Below are positions 8,219 to 16,940 of a stretch of DNA of 64,000 nucleotides, piece by piece. How positions within the stretch are numbered: the first letter of the stretch is position 1; every line of letters starts with the position of its first letter. Made by a program: the position numbers and the translations under genes. The notes under the pieces were generated by a model that was not told the origin of the DNA, ran no database searches, and worked only from the letters and a program-made list of their open reading frames with translations. Source of the stretch: JANNRR01 sp031401675 (lineage in GTDB: Bacteria; Pseudomonadota; Alphaproteobacteria; Rhodobacterales; Rhodobacteraceae); assembly GCA_031401675.1 (NCBI GenBank), contig JANNRR010000045.1, forward strand, positions 14,450-78,449, in the 5' to 3' direction.

Positions 8219-9538
8219 ATGAAGATGAAGTATCTGGCAGCCGCCTCGGCGCTGTCGATGATGGGGGCATTGGCGCCCGCCTATGCCGAAGACCTGACGC
8301 TGTGCTGGGCCGCGTGGGACCCGGCGAATGCCCTGATCGAGCTGAGCAAGGAATACGAGGCTGCGTCCGGCAACAAGATGTCTTACGAGTTCGTGCCATG
8401 GACGAACTTTGCCGACCGCATGCTGAACGAGCTGAACTCCGGCGGCAAGCTGTGCGATCTGATGATCGGCGACAGCCAGTGGATTGGCGGCGCGGCCGAA
8501 AACGGCCAGTACATCAAGCTGAACGACTTCTTTGATGCGAACGGCATCTCGATGGATGCCTTCATCCCGGCCACGGTGACCGGCTATTCCGAATGGCCGA
8601 AGAACACGCCCAACTACTGGTCGCTGCCGGCCTTTGGTGACGTGGTAGGCTGGACTTATCGCAAGGACTGGTTCGCCCGTCCGGAACTGCAGGCCGAGTT
8701 CAAGGAAAAGTACGGCCGCGATCTGGGCGTTCCGGCAACCTATGCCGAATTGAAAGAAATCGCCGAGTTTTTCCAGAACCGCGATATCGACGGCAAGACG
8801 GTTTACGGGGCCTCGATCTATACCGAGCGCGGGTCAGAAGGCATCACCATGGGCGCGATGAACGTGCTTTACGGCTTTGGCTTCAAGTACGACAACCCGG
8901 AAATGCCCTATGACATGGAAGGTTTCGTGAATTCCGAGGCTTCGGTTGCGGGTCTGGAATACTACAAGGCGCTGTACGACTGCTGCGTGCCGCCGGGTTC
9001 GTCGAACAGCTACATGGGTGAAGGCGTCGATGCGTTCAAATCGGGCCAGGTCGCGTTGCAGATGAACTTTGCCTTCACCTGGCCGGGCTTTCACACCGAT
9101 GCCAATGTCGGCGGCGATGTGACCGGCTACTTCCCCAACCCCGCCGGTCCGAATGGCGACAGGTTCGCGCAGTTGGGCGGGCAGGGGATTTCGGTTGTGG
9201 CGGCGTCGGACAAGCAGGACGCGGCGCTGACCTACATCCAGTGGTTCGCGCAGCCCGAGGTGCAGGCGAAATGGTGGAAGCTGGGCGGCTATTCGGCGCT
9301 GCGGGCCGTGGTCGAAGACCCGGGCTTTGCCACCAGCCAGCCCTATGCGCAGACCTTTCTCGATTCGATGGCGATCGTGAAGGACTTCTGGGCCGAGCCG
9401 AGCTATGCGACGCTGCTGCAAAGTTCGCAGAAGTACTTCCATGACTATGTCGTGGCCGGCAATGGCACGGCAAAGGAGGCGCTTGACGGCCTGGTTGTCG
9501 ACTGGAAGGCGACCTTCGAGGAAGAAGGCAAGTACTGA
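8219..9538 (+). CDS. Sugar/polyol ABC transporter substrate-binding protein (family 1)
   Basis: This 439-residue extracellular solute-binding protein starts with a signal peptide (YLAAASALSMMGALAPAYA, cleavage before ED). The mature part shows the family 1 pattern (MIGDSQWIGGAAENGQYIKL, LPAFGDVVGWTYRKDWFA, ALTYIQWFAQPEVQAKWW). ATG 8219 follows GGAGGAGATCGC. It opens a tightly packed operon: two permeases, a 62-residue membrane protein, two ATPases and a DhaK-DhaL kinase. It should set the specificity of the importer. The linked kinase points to a small ketose or polyol (dihydroxyacetone, glycerol, tetrose or a branched pentose), but that is inference. Confidence 0.85.
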   Translation: MKMKYLAAASALSMMGALAPAYAEDLTLCWAAWDPANALIELSKEYEAASGNKMSYEFVPWTNFADRMLNELNSGGKLCDLMIGDSQWIGGAAENGQYIKLNDFFDANGISMDAFIPATVTGYSEWPKNTPNYWSLPAFGDVVGWTYRKDWFARPELQAEFKEKYGRDLGVPATYAELKEIAEFFQNRDIDGKTVYGASIYTERGSEGITMGAMNVLYGFGFKYDNPEMPYDMEGFVNSEASVAGLEYYKALYDCCVPPGSSNSYMGEGVDAFKSGQVALQMNFAFTWPGFHTDANVGGDVTGYFPNPAGPNGDRFAQLGGQGISVVAASDKQDAALTYIQWFAQPEVQAKWWKLGGYSALRAVVEDPGFATSQPYAQTFLDSMAIVKDFWAEPSYATLLQSSQKYFHDYVVAGNGTAKEALDGLVVDWKATFEEEGKY

Positions 9539-9549
9539 TGCTGTCGTTG

Positions 9550-9570
9550 CCCGCCGCGTCAAGCGGCGGG
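9550..9570 (+). terminator. Hairpin after the binding-protein gene
   Basis: CCCGCCGC (9550-9557) and GCGGCGGG (9563-9570) form an 8-bp stem with a 5-nt loop, without a T-run. It lies between the binding-protein and first permease genes, as at 2566 after frcB. It probably sets differential expression within the operon rather than ending it. Confidence 0.55.
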
Positions 9571-9654
9571 TGACCCGCAGATTGCGGCTCTTGAGGGCGA
9601 ACGAAGTCTCGCGCATCATCCCGTCGTCGCTGCCCTCGCAGGAAAGCCAGAACC

Positions 9655-10602
9655 ATGTCCGAACCAATGGCACAACGCTTGGCGGTTGCCACGCCCCCGG
9701 GATTGGCCCGCCGCATCCGGGGCATGTCGGACCGGGCAATTGCCTGGGTCTTCGTGGCACCGACGATCTTCCTGCTGCTGGCCGTGAACATCTTTCCCTT
9801 GATCTGGACGATCCGGCTGAGCCTGACGGATTTCCGCACCAATCGCCCGAACAACGAGGTGAAGTTCGTCGGCATCGAGAATTACCGCAAGATCCTGACC
9901 GACACCGATACCTGGATTTCTCTGCAGGCGACGGCGCATTTCCTGATCTGGACCATCATCCTGCAGGTGCTGATCGGCTTTGCCCTTGCCTATCTGATCA
10001 ACAAGAAGTTCCGCGGCAATGACCTCTGGACCACGCTGATCGTGCTGCCGATGATGCTTTCACCAGCCGTGGTGGGCAACTTCTGGACCTTCCTCTATCA
10101 GCCGCAGATTGGATTGTTCAACTATTTCATCGCGTTCTTTTCCGGCGCCGACCCCGCCAGTTTTTCGATGATCGGCGATGTTGCCCTGGCACCCTGGGCC
10201 ATCGTGATCGTTGACACCTGGATGTGGGCCCCATTCGTGATGCTGATCTGTCTGGCCGGCCTGCGCTCGATCCCTGCCAGCATCTACGAGGCGGCGGAAT
10301 GTGACCGCGCCTCGAAGTGGCGGCAATTCTGGACGATCACGATCCCGATGGTACTGCCGTTCCTGATGCTGGCCGTACTGTTCCGGGGCATCGAGAATTT
10401 CAAGATGTTCGACCTGGTCGTGCAACTGACCGGCGGCGGGCCCGGATCGACCACGCAACTGACCTCGATCGACCTGAAGCGCGAGGCGTTCGAGAAATGG
10501 CGGACCGGCTACGCCTCGGCCTATGCCGTCATCCTGTTCGTGACGGTGTTCGGTCTGGCCTCGATCTACGTCAAGGCCCTGAACAAGGTCAAAGAGCGAT
10601 GA
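9655..10602 (+). CDS. ABC transporter permease (MalF/UgpA type)
   Basis: This is a 315-residue inner-membrane permease with about six membrane segments; the first spans about 27-50 (AIAWVFVAPTIFLLLAVNIF). The ATPase-coupling EAA loop is visible as IYEAAECDRASKWRQFWTIT near residue 210. The N-terminal part reads like the MalF/UgpA half of a carbohydrate uptake-1 importer. Its last bases overlap the next gene by ATGA. It partners with the permease at 10599 and the ATPases at 11728 and 12815. Confidence 0.85.
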   Translation: MSEPMAQRLAVATPPGLARRIRGMSDRAIAWVFVAPTIFLLLAVNIFPLIWTIRLSLTDFRTNRPNNEVKFVGIENYRKILTDTDTWISLQATAHFLIWTIILQVLIGFALAYLINKKFRGNDLWTTLIVLPMMLSPAVVGNFWTFLYQPQIGLFNYFIAFFSGADPASFSMIGDVALAPWAIVIVDTWMWAPFVMLICLAGLRSIPASIYEAAECDRASKWRQFWTITIPMVLPFLMLAVLFRGIENFKMFDLVVQLTGGGPGSTTQLTSIDLKREAFEKWRTGYASAYAVILFVTVFGLASIYVKALNKVKER

Positions 10603-11540
10603 GCAGCGTGTCGATCACCGAACCGTCCGCCCGGCAGAAATGGATCGCCGGCATCCTGGTCATCGGCTATGCGCTGGTCACGCTGATGCCGCTGATCTGG
10701 ATCATCGCGACCGGGTTCAAGACGCCGTCCGATGCCATCGCCTATCCGCCAAAGGTGCTTTTTACGCCGTCGCTGGAAGGCTATGTGAACCTGCTGACCA
10801 CGCGCACCAGGATTGCGCCGGAAGACCTCGCGGCCCTTGCCGAGCCGACCACGTTCTATGACCGGATCGTGCGGCAGTATGACATGATAATCACCGGCCC
10901 GTCGCGCTACGGCGAGCGGTTCCTGAATTCGGTGGTCATCGGCTTCGGCTCGACCTTCCTGTCGGTTTTCCTCGGCACCATCGCGGCCTATGCCTTTTCC
11001 CGCTTCAAGGTGCCGCTGAAGGATGACCTGCTGTTCTTCATCCTGTCCACCCGGATGATGCCGCCCATTGCCGTCGCCATCCCGATTTTCCTGATGTACC
11101 GGCAACTGGGACTGAACGACACGCAGTTGGGGATGATCCTGCTGTATACGGCGGTGAACCTGTCGCTGTCGGTCTGGTTGCTGAAGGGTTTCATCGACGA
11201 GATCCCGATGGAATACGAGGAAGCGGCGCTGGTCGATGGCTATTCGCGGTTTCAGGCGTTCTACAAGGTCGTGCTGCCGCAGGCCGCCACCGGCATCGCA
11301 TCGACCGCGATATTCTGCCTGATCTTTGCCTGGAACGAATATGCGTTTGCCGCGCTGCTGACATCGGGCACGGCGCAGACGGCCCCGCCCTTCATCCCGA
11401 CCATCATCGGCACGGGGGGCAAGGACTGGCCCGCAGTGGCGGCCGGAGCGACGATATTCCTGGTGCCGATCATGGTCTTTACCATCCTGCTGCGCAAACA
11501 CCTGCTGCGCGGGATCACCTTCGGGGCGGTGCGGAAATGA
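10599..11540 (+). CDS. ABC transporter permease (MalG/UgpE type)
   Basis: This second permease has 313 residues and about six membrane segments. The coupling motif EYEEAALVDGYSRFQAFYKV lies near residue 208. I start at ATG 10599, which overlaps the stop of the upstream permease; a longer reading would run through that gene. An extracytoplasmic stretch after the first membrane segment (about 55-105) is longer than usual, containing RTRIAPEDLAALAEPTTF. Its end overlaps the 62-residue membrane protein by ATGA. Together the two permeases form the translocation pore. Confidence 0.85.
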   Translation: MSSVSITEPSARQKWIAGILVIGYALVTLMPLIWIIATGFKTPSDAIAYPPKVLFTPSLEGYVNLLTTRTRIAPEDLAALAEPTTFYDRIVRQYDMIITGPSRYGERFLNSVVIGFGSTFLSVFLGTIAAYAFSRFKVPLKDDLLFFILSTRMMPPIAVAIPIFLMYRQLGLNDTQLGMILLYTAVNLSLSVWLLKGFIDEIPMEYEEAALVDGYSRFQAFYKVVLPQAATGIASTAIFCLIFAWNEYAFAALLTSGTAQTAPPFIPTIIGTGGKDWPAVAAGATIFLVPIMVFTILLRKHLLRGITFGAVRK

Positions 11541-11725
11541 GCCGGTTTTTCAGCGGATTGGTGCGTTTGCGCCGCGGGCCGTGGGAGATGCTGGCCACCA
11601 TCCTGATCGGGCTGGGCGTGTTCATGCTGATGCAGCCGTTCGCGATGTGGGCGTTCAGCTACAGTTTCATCGTCACCCTTGTCGGCACGGTGATGTTCAT
11701 CATCGTCAGCCATTTCCCGGAATAG
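11537..11725 (+). CDS. Small membrane protein inside the ABC importer operon
   Basis: This 62-residue protein has a basic N-terminus (MSRFFSGLVRLRRGPWE) and two hydrophobic segments (about 19-33 and 38-57). Its start overlaps the permease stop by ATGA, and the ATPase gene starts 3 bases after its stop, so it is embedded in the operon. I do not recognise the family with certainty. Glycerol-type ABC importers of rhizobia carry a small membrane protein (DUF2160) in a similar place, but this one is shorter. It may be an accessory subunit or assembly factor of the importer. Confidence 0.7.
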   Translation: MSRFFSGLVRLRRGPWEMLATILIGLGVFMLMQPFAMWAFSYSFIVTLVGTVMFIIVSHFPE

Positions 11726-11727
11726 CC

Positions 11728-12822
11728 ATGGCCGAGATCGTCATCAAGAACCTGCGCAAGGAGTTCGGCAGCTTTACCGCCGTGCAGGGATCGTCCTTCA
11801 CCGTCCGGGACGGCGAGTTCTTCATGCTGCTCGGCCCGTCGGGCTGCGGCAAGACCACGACGTTGCGGATGATAGCCGGGCTGGAACTGCCCACATCCGG
11901 CGAGGTCTGGATTGACGGCGAGGAGGTCGGGCAGAAGCCCGCCAGCCAGCGCGACATCGCCTTTGTGTTCCAGATGTTTGCCCTGTACCCGCACATGAAC
12001 GTGCGGCGCAACATTTCCTATCCGTTGGTGTCGCAGGGGATGCCAACGGCGGCGGTCAAGGCAAAGGTGGCGGAAGTCGCCCGGATTCTGGGGATTGAAA
12101 GCATCCTTGATCGCCCTGTCGGCGGGCTTTCCAGTGGCGACCGCCAGCGGGTGGCCCTGGGCCGGGCCATTGTGCGCGACCCCAAGGCCTTCATGATGGA
12201 CGAGCCGCTGGGTGCGCTGGATGCCGAGTTCCGCGAGCACATGGCCGAGGAGTTGCGGGCCCTGCATGACCGGATGAAGGCGACCACGGTTTATGTGACG
12301 CACGACCAGCTGGAGGCCATGCAGATGGGCGACAAGATCGTGGTGATGAACCACGGCGTGGTCGAGCAGTTCGGGGCGCCGCAGGAAATCTATGACAAAC
12401 CTGCCACGCTGTTTGTGGCTGAATTCATCGGGTCGCCGCCGATGAATTTCCTGCGATTCGACGGATCGGTGCAACCGGGAACGACCGAGGTGCAACTGGC
12501 CGACGCGCGGTTTTCGGTGCCCATGCTGCGGACCGGTGCGCATGGCAAGCTGGTGTTGGGCGTCCGCCCCGAACACGTGCAGTTCGATGATGCCAGCCCC
12601 TATCGCGGCCGGGTCGTCGCCACCGAATACCTTGGCACCAGCCAGATCGTGACGCTGGATACGCCGAACGGCCCGGCCAAGGCCCGCGCCGCGTCCTCGC
12701 TTGCAATCCGTACCGGCGAGACGTTGGGCCTGACTTTTGCGCCGCAGACCATATCGCTGTTCAATCAGGGCACCGGCGCGGCGCTGAAGTCGGCCTTGCA
12801 TGAAGGAACGCCAAATGGCTGA
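11728..12822 (+). CDS. ABC transporter ATP-binding protein (UgpC/MalK type), first of two
   Basis: This 364-residue ATPase has Walker A GPSGCGKTT (about 36-44), Walker B AFMMDEPLGALDAE, the H-loop VTHDQLEAMQMGD and a C-terminal TOBE-like regulatory domain (about 240-355). The signature motif reads LSSGDRQRVALG instead of the usual LSGGQ, which is uncommon. The start ATG 11728 lies 3 bases after the preceding stop; a reading starting further upstream would lie inside the small membrane protein gene. Since a second ATPase gene follows, the importer probably uses an ATPase heterodimer, as described for the glycerol GlpST pair. The altered signature may make this the less active subunit. Confidence 0.85.
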   Translation: MAEIVIKNLRKEFGSFTAVQGSSFTVRDGEFFMLLGPSGCGKTTTLRMIAGLELPTSGEVWIDGEEVGQKPASQRDIAFVFQMFALYPHMNVRRNISYPLVSQGMPTAAVKAKVAEVARILGIESILDRPVGGLSSGDRQRVALGRAIVRDPKAFMMDEPLGALDAEFREHMAEELRALHDRMKATTVYVTHDQLEAMQMGDKIVVMNHGVVEQFGAPQEIYDKPATLFVAEFIGSPPMNFLRFDGSVQPGTTEVQLADARFSVPMLRTGAHGKLVLGVRPEHVQFDDASPYRGRVVATEYLGTSQIVTLDTPNGPAKARAASSLAIRTGETLGLTFAPQTISLFNQGTGAALKSALHEGTPNG

Positions 12823-13825
12823 AGTCACGCTGACCAGTGTCAGCAAGGCCTTCGGTCAGAACCGGGCGGTGGACGGCCTTAGCATGACGATTCCGGACGG
12901 GGCCTTTGTCGTGCTGCTTGGCCCGACCGGCGCCGGCAAGACCACAACCCTGCGCCTGATTGCGGGGCTGGAACGGCCGGACCACGGTCAGATCAGCATC
13001 GGCGGCCGCGATGTGGCAGCGGAAAGCCCGGCAGCGCGGGATGTGGCGATGGTGTTCCAGCAATATTCGCTTTATCCGCATCTGACGGTGCGGCAGAACC
13101 TGGCCTTTCCGCTGCGCTCGCCGGCCTTGCGTACCCCCGAAGCTGAAATTGCGCGGAAAGTCGGCGCGGTGGCCGAGGTGCTGCGCATCAGCCACAAGCT
13201 CGACAACAAGGCCACGCAGCTGTCGGGCGGCGAGATGCAGCGGGTAGCAATCGGGCGGGCGCTGGTGCGCAACCCGGCGATCTATCTGATGGATGAACCG
13301 CTGAGCAGTCTGGATGCCAAGCTGCGGGCCGAATTGCGGATCGAACTGAAACGGGTGCAGGCCGATCTGGGGGCGACGCTTCTGTATGTCACGCATGACC
13401 AGATCGAGGCGATGACGATGGCGACGCATGTCGGCGTGCTCAATCATGGCCGTCTGGTGCAGTTCGGCACGCCGCGCGACATCTATGTAAACCCGGTCAG
13501 CGACTATGTCGCGACCCGGCTGGGCCTGCCGCGCATCAACCTGCTGCCGGCAGGCCTGTTCGGCGCCGCCCCCGCCGGGGCTGTGACCATCGGTCTGCGG
13601 CCGGAACATATCGAACAGGGCCCCGCAGGACTGGCGCAAGGCAAGGCCGCCAGCATTCGCCGGGTCGAGCATCTGGGCGACCAGACCCGCTTGCACCTGA
13701 CGCTGGACGGACATGCCCTGACGACACTGGCCGATATCCACACGCCGCTTCAGGCGGGCGACAGCATCGCCATCCGCCCGAAATCCCCGCTGTATTTCGA
13801 TGCCACCGGTGCCCGGCTGGTCTGA
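12815..13825 (+). CDS. ABC transporter ATP-binding protein (UgpC/MalK type), second of two
   Basis: This 336-residue ATPase keeps all standard motifs: Walker A GPTGAGKTT, signature LSGGEMQRVAIGRA, Walker B IYLMDEPLSSLDAK and H-loop VTHDQIEAMTMA, followed by a TOBE-like domain. ATG 12815 overlaps the end of the first ATPase by 8 bases and has GAAGGAACG before it; a start 15 bases earlier (12800) is possible. It probably pairs with the first ATPase, whose signature motif is atypical. The DhaK-DhaL gene follows after 9 bases. Confidence 0.85.
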   Translation: MAEVTLTSVSKAFGQNRAVDGLSMTIPDGAFVVLLGPTGAGKTTTLRLIAGLERPDHGQISIGGRDVAAESPAARDVAMVFQQYSLYPHLTVRQNLAFPLRSPALRTPEAEIARKVGAVAEVLRISHKLDNKATQLSGGEMQRVAIGRALVRNPAIYLMDEPLSSLDAKLRAELRIELKRVQADLGATLLYVTHDQIEAMTMATHVGVLNHGRLVQFGTPRDIYVNPVSDYVATRLGLPRINLLPAGLFGAAPAGAVTIGLRPEHIEQGPAGLAQGKAASIRRVEHLGDQTRLHLTLDGHALTTLADIHTPLQAGDSIAIRPKSPLYFDATGARLV

Positions 13826-13834
13826 GGAGAGCCC

Positions 13835-15454
13835 ATGAGACAGTTCATCAACACCAAAGACACGGTCGTGACCGAAGCGATCGACGGGCTGTTGCGTAGC
13901 GCCGGCGGGCGTCTGGCCCGGCTGGACGGCTATCCGCACATCAAGGTCGTGGTCCGCACCGACTGGGACAAGGCCCGGGTGGCGCTGGTTTCCGGCGGCG
14001 GTTCGGGGCATGAACCGGCCCATGCCGGATTTGTCGGGCGCGGCATGCTGACGGCGGCGGTTTGTGGCGAGGTGTTTGCCAGCCCGTCGGTCGATGCCGT
14101 TCTGGCCGGGATACTGGCGGTGACCGGCAAGGCCGGGTGCCTGCTGATCGTCAAGAACTACACCGGCGACCGGCTGAATTTCGGGCTGGCGGCGGAACGG
14201 GCGCGGGCGTTCGGGCTGAAGGTCAGCATGGTGGTGGTGGATGACGACATCGCCCTGCCCAACCTGCCGCAGGCGCGCGGCGTGGCCGGAACCCTGTTCG
14301 TGCACAAGATCGCCGGGGCCCTGGCCGAAGTCGGTGAGGACCTTGATGCAGTGACCGCCGCCGCCCGGCGGGTGATCGGCGGCGTGGTGTCGATCGGCAT
14401 GTCGCTTGACACCTGCACCGTCCCCGGCTCGCCGAAAGAGGACCGGATCGGGGTCGGCAAGGCCGAGCTTGGCCTTGGCATCCACGGCGAGGCCGGGATC
14501 GAACAGGTGGATTTCACCGGCGCGCGCGACGCCATGCGGATGGTGGTGGACAAGCTGGGGCCGCACCTGGGCGACGGGCCGCATGTGGCGCTTCTGAACA
14601 ATCTGGGCGGCACGACGCCGCTGGAAATGTCAATCCTGGCCGAGGAACTGGCGCGGTCCTCGATCGGTGGCCTGATCAGTCAAATGGTTGGCCCGGCCCT
14701 GATGATGACCAGCCTCGACATGCGCGGCTTCTCGGTGTCGCTGCTGCCGGTGACAGCCGAGGATGCCGGGCCGTTGCAGGCAGCGGTGGCACCGTCCGCC
14801 TGGCCGGGGGCATTGGCATTCGGCAGTGTCACTATCCTGCCCCTGCCGGACGGGCTTTCGCCGATCCAGCCGATCCCGTCGCAGAACGAGGCCACAAGGG
14901 CGGTCCTGACCCGTTGCTGCGATCTGATGATCGCGGCCGAGGCGGCGCTGAACGGATTGGACGCAAAGTCGGGAGACGGCGATACCGGATCGACACTGGC
15001 CACCGCCGCGCGCGCGCTGAAATCGGCAATGGACCGGTTGCCGCTGGCCGACCAGACCCAGCTGTATCGGGCCATCGGCGGCGAGTTGTCGCAGACCATG
15101 GGCGGCTCGTCCGGTGTGCTGCTGGCCATTTTCTTTTCAGCGGCCGGTGATGCCTCGGCCTCGGGCAGGGACATGGTGGGGGCCCTGTCTGCCGGTCTCG
15201 AGCGGGTGCAGCAGGTCGGCGGTGCCGCCCCTGGCGACCGGACGATGATCGATGCCCTGGGCCCGGCGCTGGCCGCCCTGCCGCAGGGCATCGGCGCGGC
15301 GGCAAAAGCGGCGCGGGCGGGCGCTGTCGCCACTGCATCAATGGTGCGGGCCAAGGCCGGACGCTCGGCCTATGTGGCGGCGGCCAATCTGGTCGGCCAC
15401 ACCGACCCCGGGGCCGAAGCCGTGGCGTTGTTGTTCGAAGGGCTGGCCGGGTAG
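13835..15454 (+). CDS. Dihydroxyacetone kinase-type DhaK-DhaL fusion (possible erythrulose-type kinase)
   Basis: This is a 539-residue ATP-dependent kinase. The DhaK domain (about 1-330) shows GGGSGHEPAHAGFVG and the substrate-binding histidine in LGLGIHGEAG (His217). The DhaL domain (about 355-539) has the ADP/Mg motif GDGDTG (about 378-383) and TMGGSSG. Fused forms use ATP, unlike the PTS-dependent DhaKLM. It phosphorylates dihydroxyacetone or a related short ketose; relatives include L- and D-erythrulose kinases of tetritol pathways. It is the last gene of the importer operon, so it probably traps the imported compound or its oxidation product. The sequence does not separate these substrates. 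Confidence 0.85.
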   Translation: MRQFINTKDTVVTEAIDGLLRSAGGRLARLDGYPHIKVVVRTDWDKARVALVSGGGSGHEPAHAGFVGRGMLTAAVCGEVFASPSVDAVLAGILAVTGKAGCLLIVKNYTGDRLNFGLAAERARAFGLKVSMVVVDDDIALPNLPQARGVAGTLFVHKIAGALAEVGEDLDAVTAAARRVIGGVVSIGMSLDTCTVPGSPKEDRIGVGKAELGLGIHGEAGIEQVDFTGARDAMRMVVDKLGPHLGDGPHVALLNNLGGTTPLEMSILAEELARSSIGGLISQMVGPALMMTSLDMRGFSVSLLPVTAEDAGPLQAAVAPSAWPGALAFGSVTILPLPDGLSPIQPIPSQNEATRAVLTRCCDLMIAAEAALNGLDAKSGDGDTGSTLATAARALKSAMDRLPLADQTQLYRAIGGELSQTMGGSSGVLLAIFFSAAGDASASGRDMVGALSAGLERVQQVGGAAPGDRTMIDALGPALAALPQGIGAAAKAARAGAVATASMVRAKAGRSAYVAAANLVGHTDPGAEAVALLFEGLAG

Positions 15455-15595
15455 CATCGCCCGGGCCACACCCGCCGGCGGCGTGCGGGGACTGCCCGCG
15501 TCAGGCAGCGTTCGGCTTGACCGGGCGGCTGACGTGCCGATGCGCAACAGCCCCCGGAAACACCTCCCGAAAATGCAGGGTCAAACCGGCGAGGC

Positions 15596-15904
15596 TCAGA
15601 AACGCTCGGCGCGCAGCACGTCGCAATCGGTGACGCTAACCACGCCGATGTGGCGTTCCACCACCGCAAAGGCAGCTTCCAGCAGGCCATCGAGTCGTTC
15701 CGGGCGGATCAGGCAGACCACGGCCAGCATGCCGGCGCGCCCGACCTGCCCCTCGCGCGTCCATTGGCCGGAGCGGCCGGAACCGCCCATCACCGGTAGG
15801 GTCGTGAAGCCGGTGACCCCGGCCCCCAGCAGCGCATCGGTCAGGCGCCGCTCCATCGGGGCTTCGATGATGATTTCCACGCGTTTGGCCTTGTGGGTCT
15901 GCAT
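15596..15904 (-). CDS. PII-like protein (SbtB-like) beside a bicarbonate transporter
   Basis: This 102-residue protein has the short ferredoxin-like layout of PII signalling proteins (KRVEIIIEAPMERRLTDALL at the start, GVTGFTTLPVMGGSGRSGQW as the possible T-loop region, VVERHIGVVSVTDCDVL near the end). Its ATG overlaps the stop of the sbtA-like gene by one base, so the pair is coupled. In cyanobacteria SbtB binds adenyl nucleotides and regulates SbtA. I infer the same relation here. The C-terminal Cys-containing loop of some cyanobacterial SbtB proteins is absent. Confidence 0.75.
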   Translation of the reverse strand: MQTHKAKRVEIIIEAPMERRLTDALLGAGVTGFTTLPVMGGSGRSGQWTREGQVGRAGMLAVVCLIRPERLDGLLEAAFAVVERHIGVVSVTDCDVLRAERF

Positions 15905-16884
15905 CAAGGGGCTCCTGTCATGGTGCGGGCGATCGCGATGTAAAGCGGAATGCCCAGCACAAGGTTGAACGGAAACGTGATCCCGAGAGAGAGCGTCAGC
16001 GATATCGCGGGGTTGGCCTCTGGCAAGGCCACGCGCATGGCGGCGGGCACGGCGATGTAGCTGGCGGAGGCGGCAAGCACCATCATCATCGCGACCCCAC
16101 CCGGGATGAGGCCAAGGGCGAGGCCTGTGGCCAAGCCCAGGCTCGCCCCCACCAGTGGCATCAGGATGCCAAAGCCCAGCAGGGCCGGCGTCAGGATGCC
16201 ACGCGCATTGCGCAAGCCGCGCCCGGCCACCAGCCCCATGTCCAGCAGAAACAGGCACAGAACCCCTTTCCAGGGCGAGATGATGAAGGGGGCCAGGTCC
16301 TCCAGCCCCCTGGGCCCGGTGATCAGCCCGATCAGGAAGGCGCCCACCAGCAGCACGATGGACCCGTTCAACAGGATTTCCTGCCACAGCCCGCTTTCCA
16401 CCTTGCGCCCGGCGGGCCCGCGCGTGGCCAGCCACAGGGCCGAAACGATGGCCGGTGCCTCCATCGAGGCGGCGACGGCGACCATGTAGCCTTCGAACTC
16501 CATCCCCTGCGCGGTCAGGACCGAGGAGGCGGCGACAAAGGTGACGATGGAGATCGAGCCATAATGCGCAGCGATCGCGGCGGCATCTATCGGGCCCAGC
16601 TGCGTGAGGCCGCGCAACAGGGCAAAGGCCACCAGCGGCAGCGCAAAGGACAGCAGCACGCCCGCGAAAAGGGACAGGATCAGGTTGGCATCGACCCCGT
16701 GATCCGCCACCGCCGCGCCACCCTTGAACCCGATGGCAAACAGCAGATAGATCGACATTGCCTTGGCAGCCGCCTCGGGCACCGACAGATCGGATCGCGC
16801 CAGCGCAGCTGCCAGCCCCAGCGCAAAAGACAAGATGATGGGAGACAGCAGGTTGCTGCCCGCCAAAGCCAGAATATCACCCAT
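15904..16884 (-). CDS. sbtA: SbtA-type sodium-dependent bicarbonate transporter
   Basis: This 326-residue inner-membrane protein has about ten hydrophobic segments. Family-typical stretches are SPIILSFALGLAAALARSDL near the start, AIAAHYGSISIVTFVAASS (about 107-125) and EAPAIVSALWLA (about 142). The second half repeats the fold with ILTPALLGFGILMPLVGASL and AASASYIAVPAAMRVALPEA. SbtA imports HCO3- with Na+. It lies between a carbonic anhydrase gene (56 bp upstream) and a PII-like gene (overlapping), giving a bicarbonate uptake and hydration unit. The host need not be an autotroph, since bicarbonate also feeds anaplerotic carboxylations. Confidence 0.85.
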   Translation of the reverse strand: MGDILALAGSNLLSPIILSFALGLAAALARSDLSVPEAAAKAMSIYLLFAIGFKGGAAVADHGVDANLILSLFAGVLLSFALPLVAFALLRGLTQLGPIDAAAIAAHYGSISIVTFVAASSVLTAQGMEFEGYMVAVAASMEAPAIVSALWLATRGPAGRKVESGLWQEILLNGSIVLLVGAFLIGLITGPRGLEDLAPFIISPWKGVLCLFLLDMGLVAGRGLRNARGILTPALLGFGILMPLVGASLGLATGLALGLIPGGVAMMMVLAASASYIAVPAAMRVALPEANPAISLTLSLGITFPFNLVLGIPLYIAIARTMTGAP

Positions 16885-16940
16885 CGTGCCCCGTTGCCTG
16901 CCCCCCGGTCAGATAGGAGTGCCCGCGCCACCTGGAAAGA

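Noticed and set aside
12761..14584. A 607-codon open frame on the minus strand opposite the ATPase and DhaKL genes
   Set aside because: It is a shadow of GC-rich codon use: the plus strand carries clear Walker and DhaK motifs, and the minus frame is His/Arg/Gln-rich without any recognisable domain.
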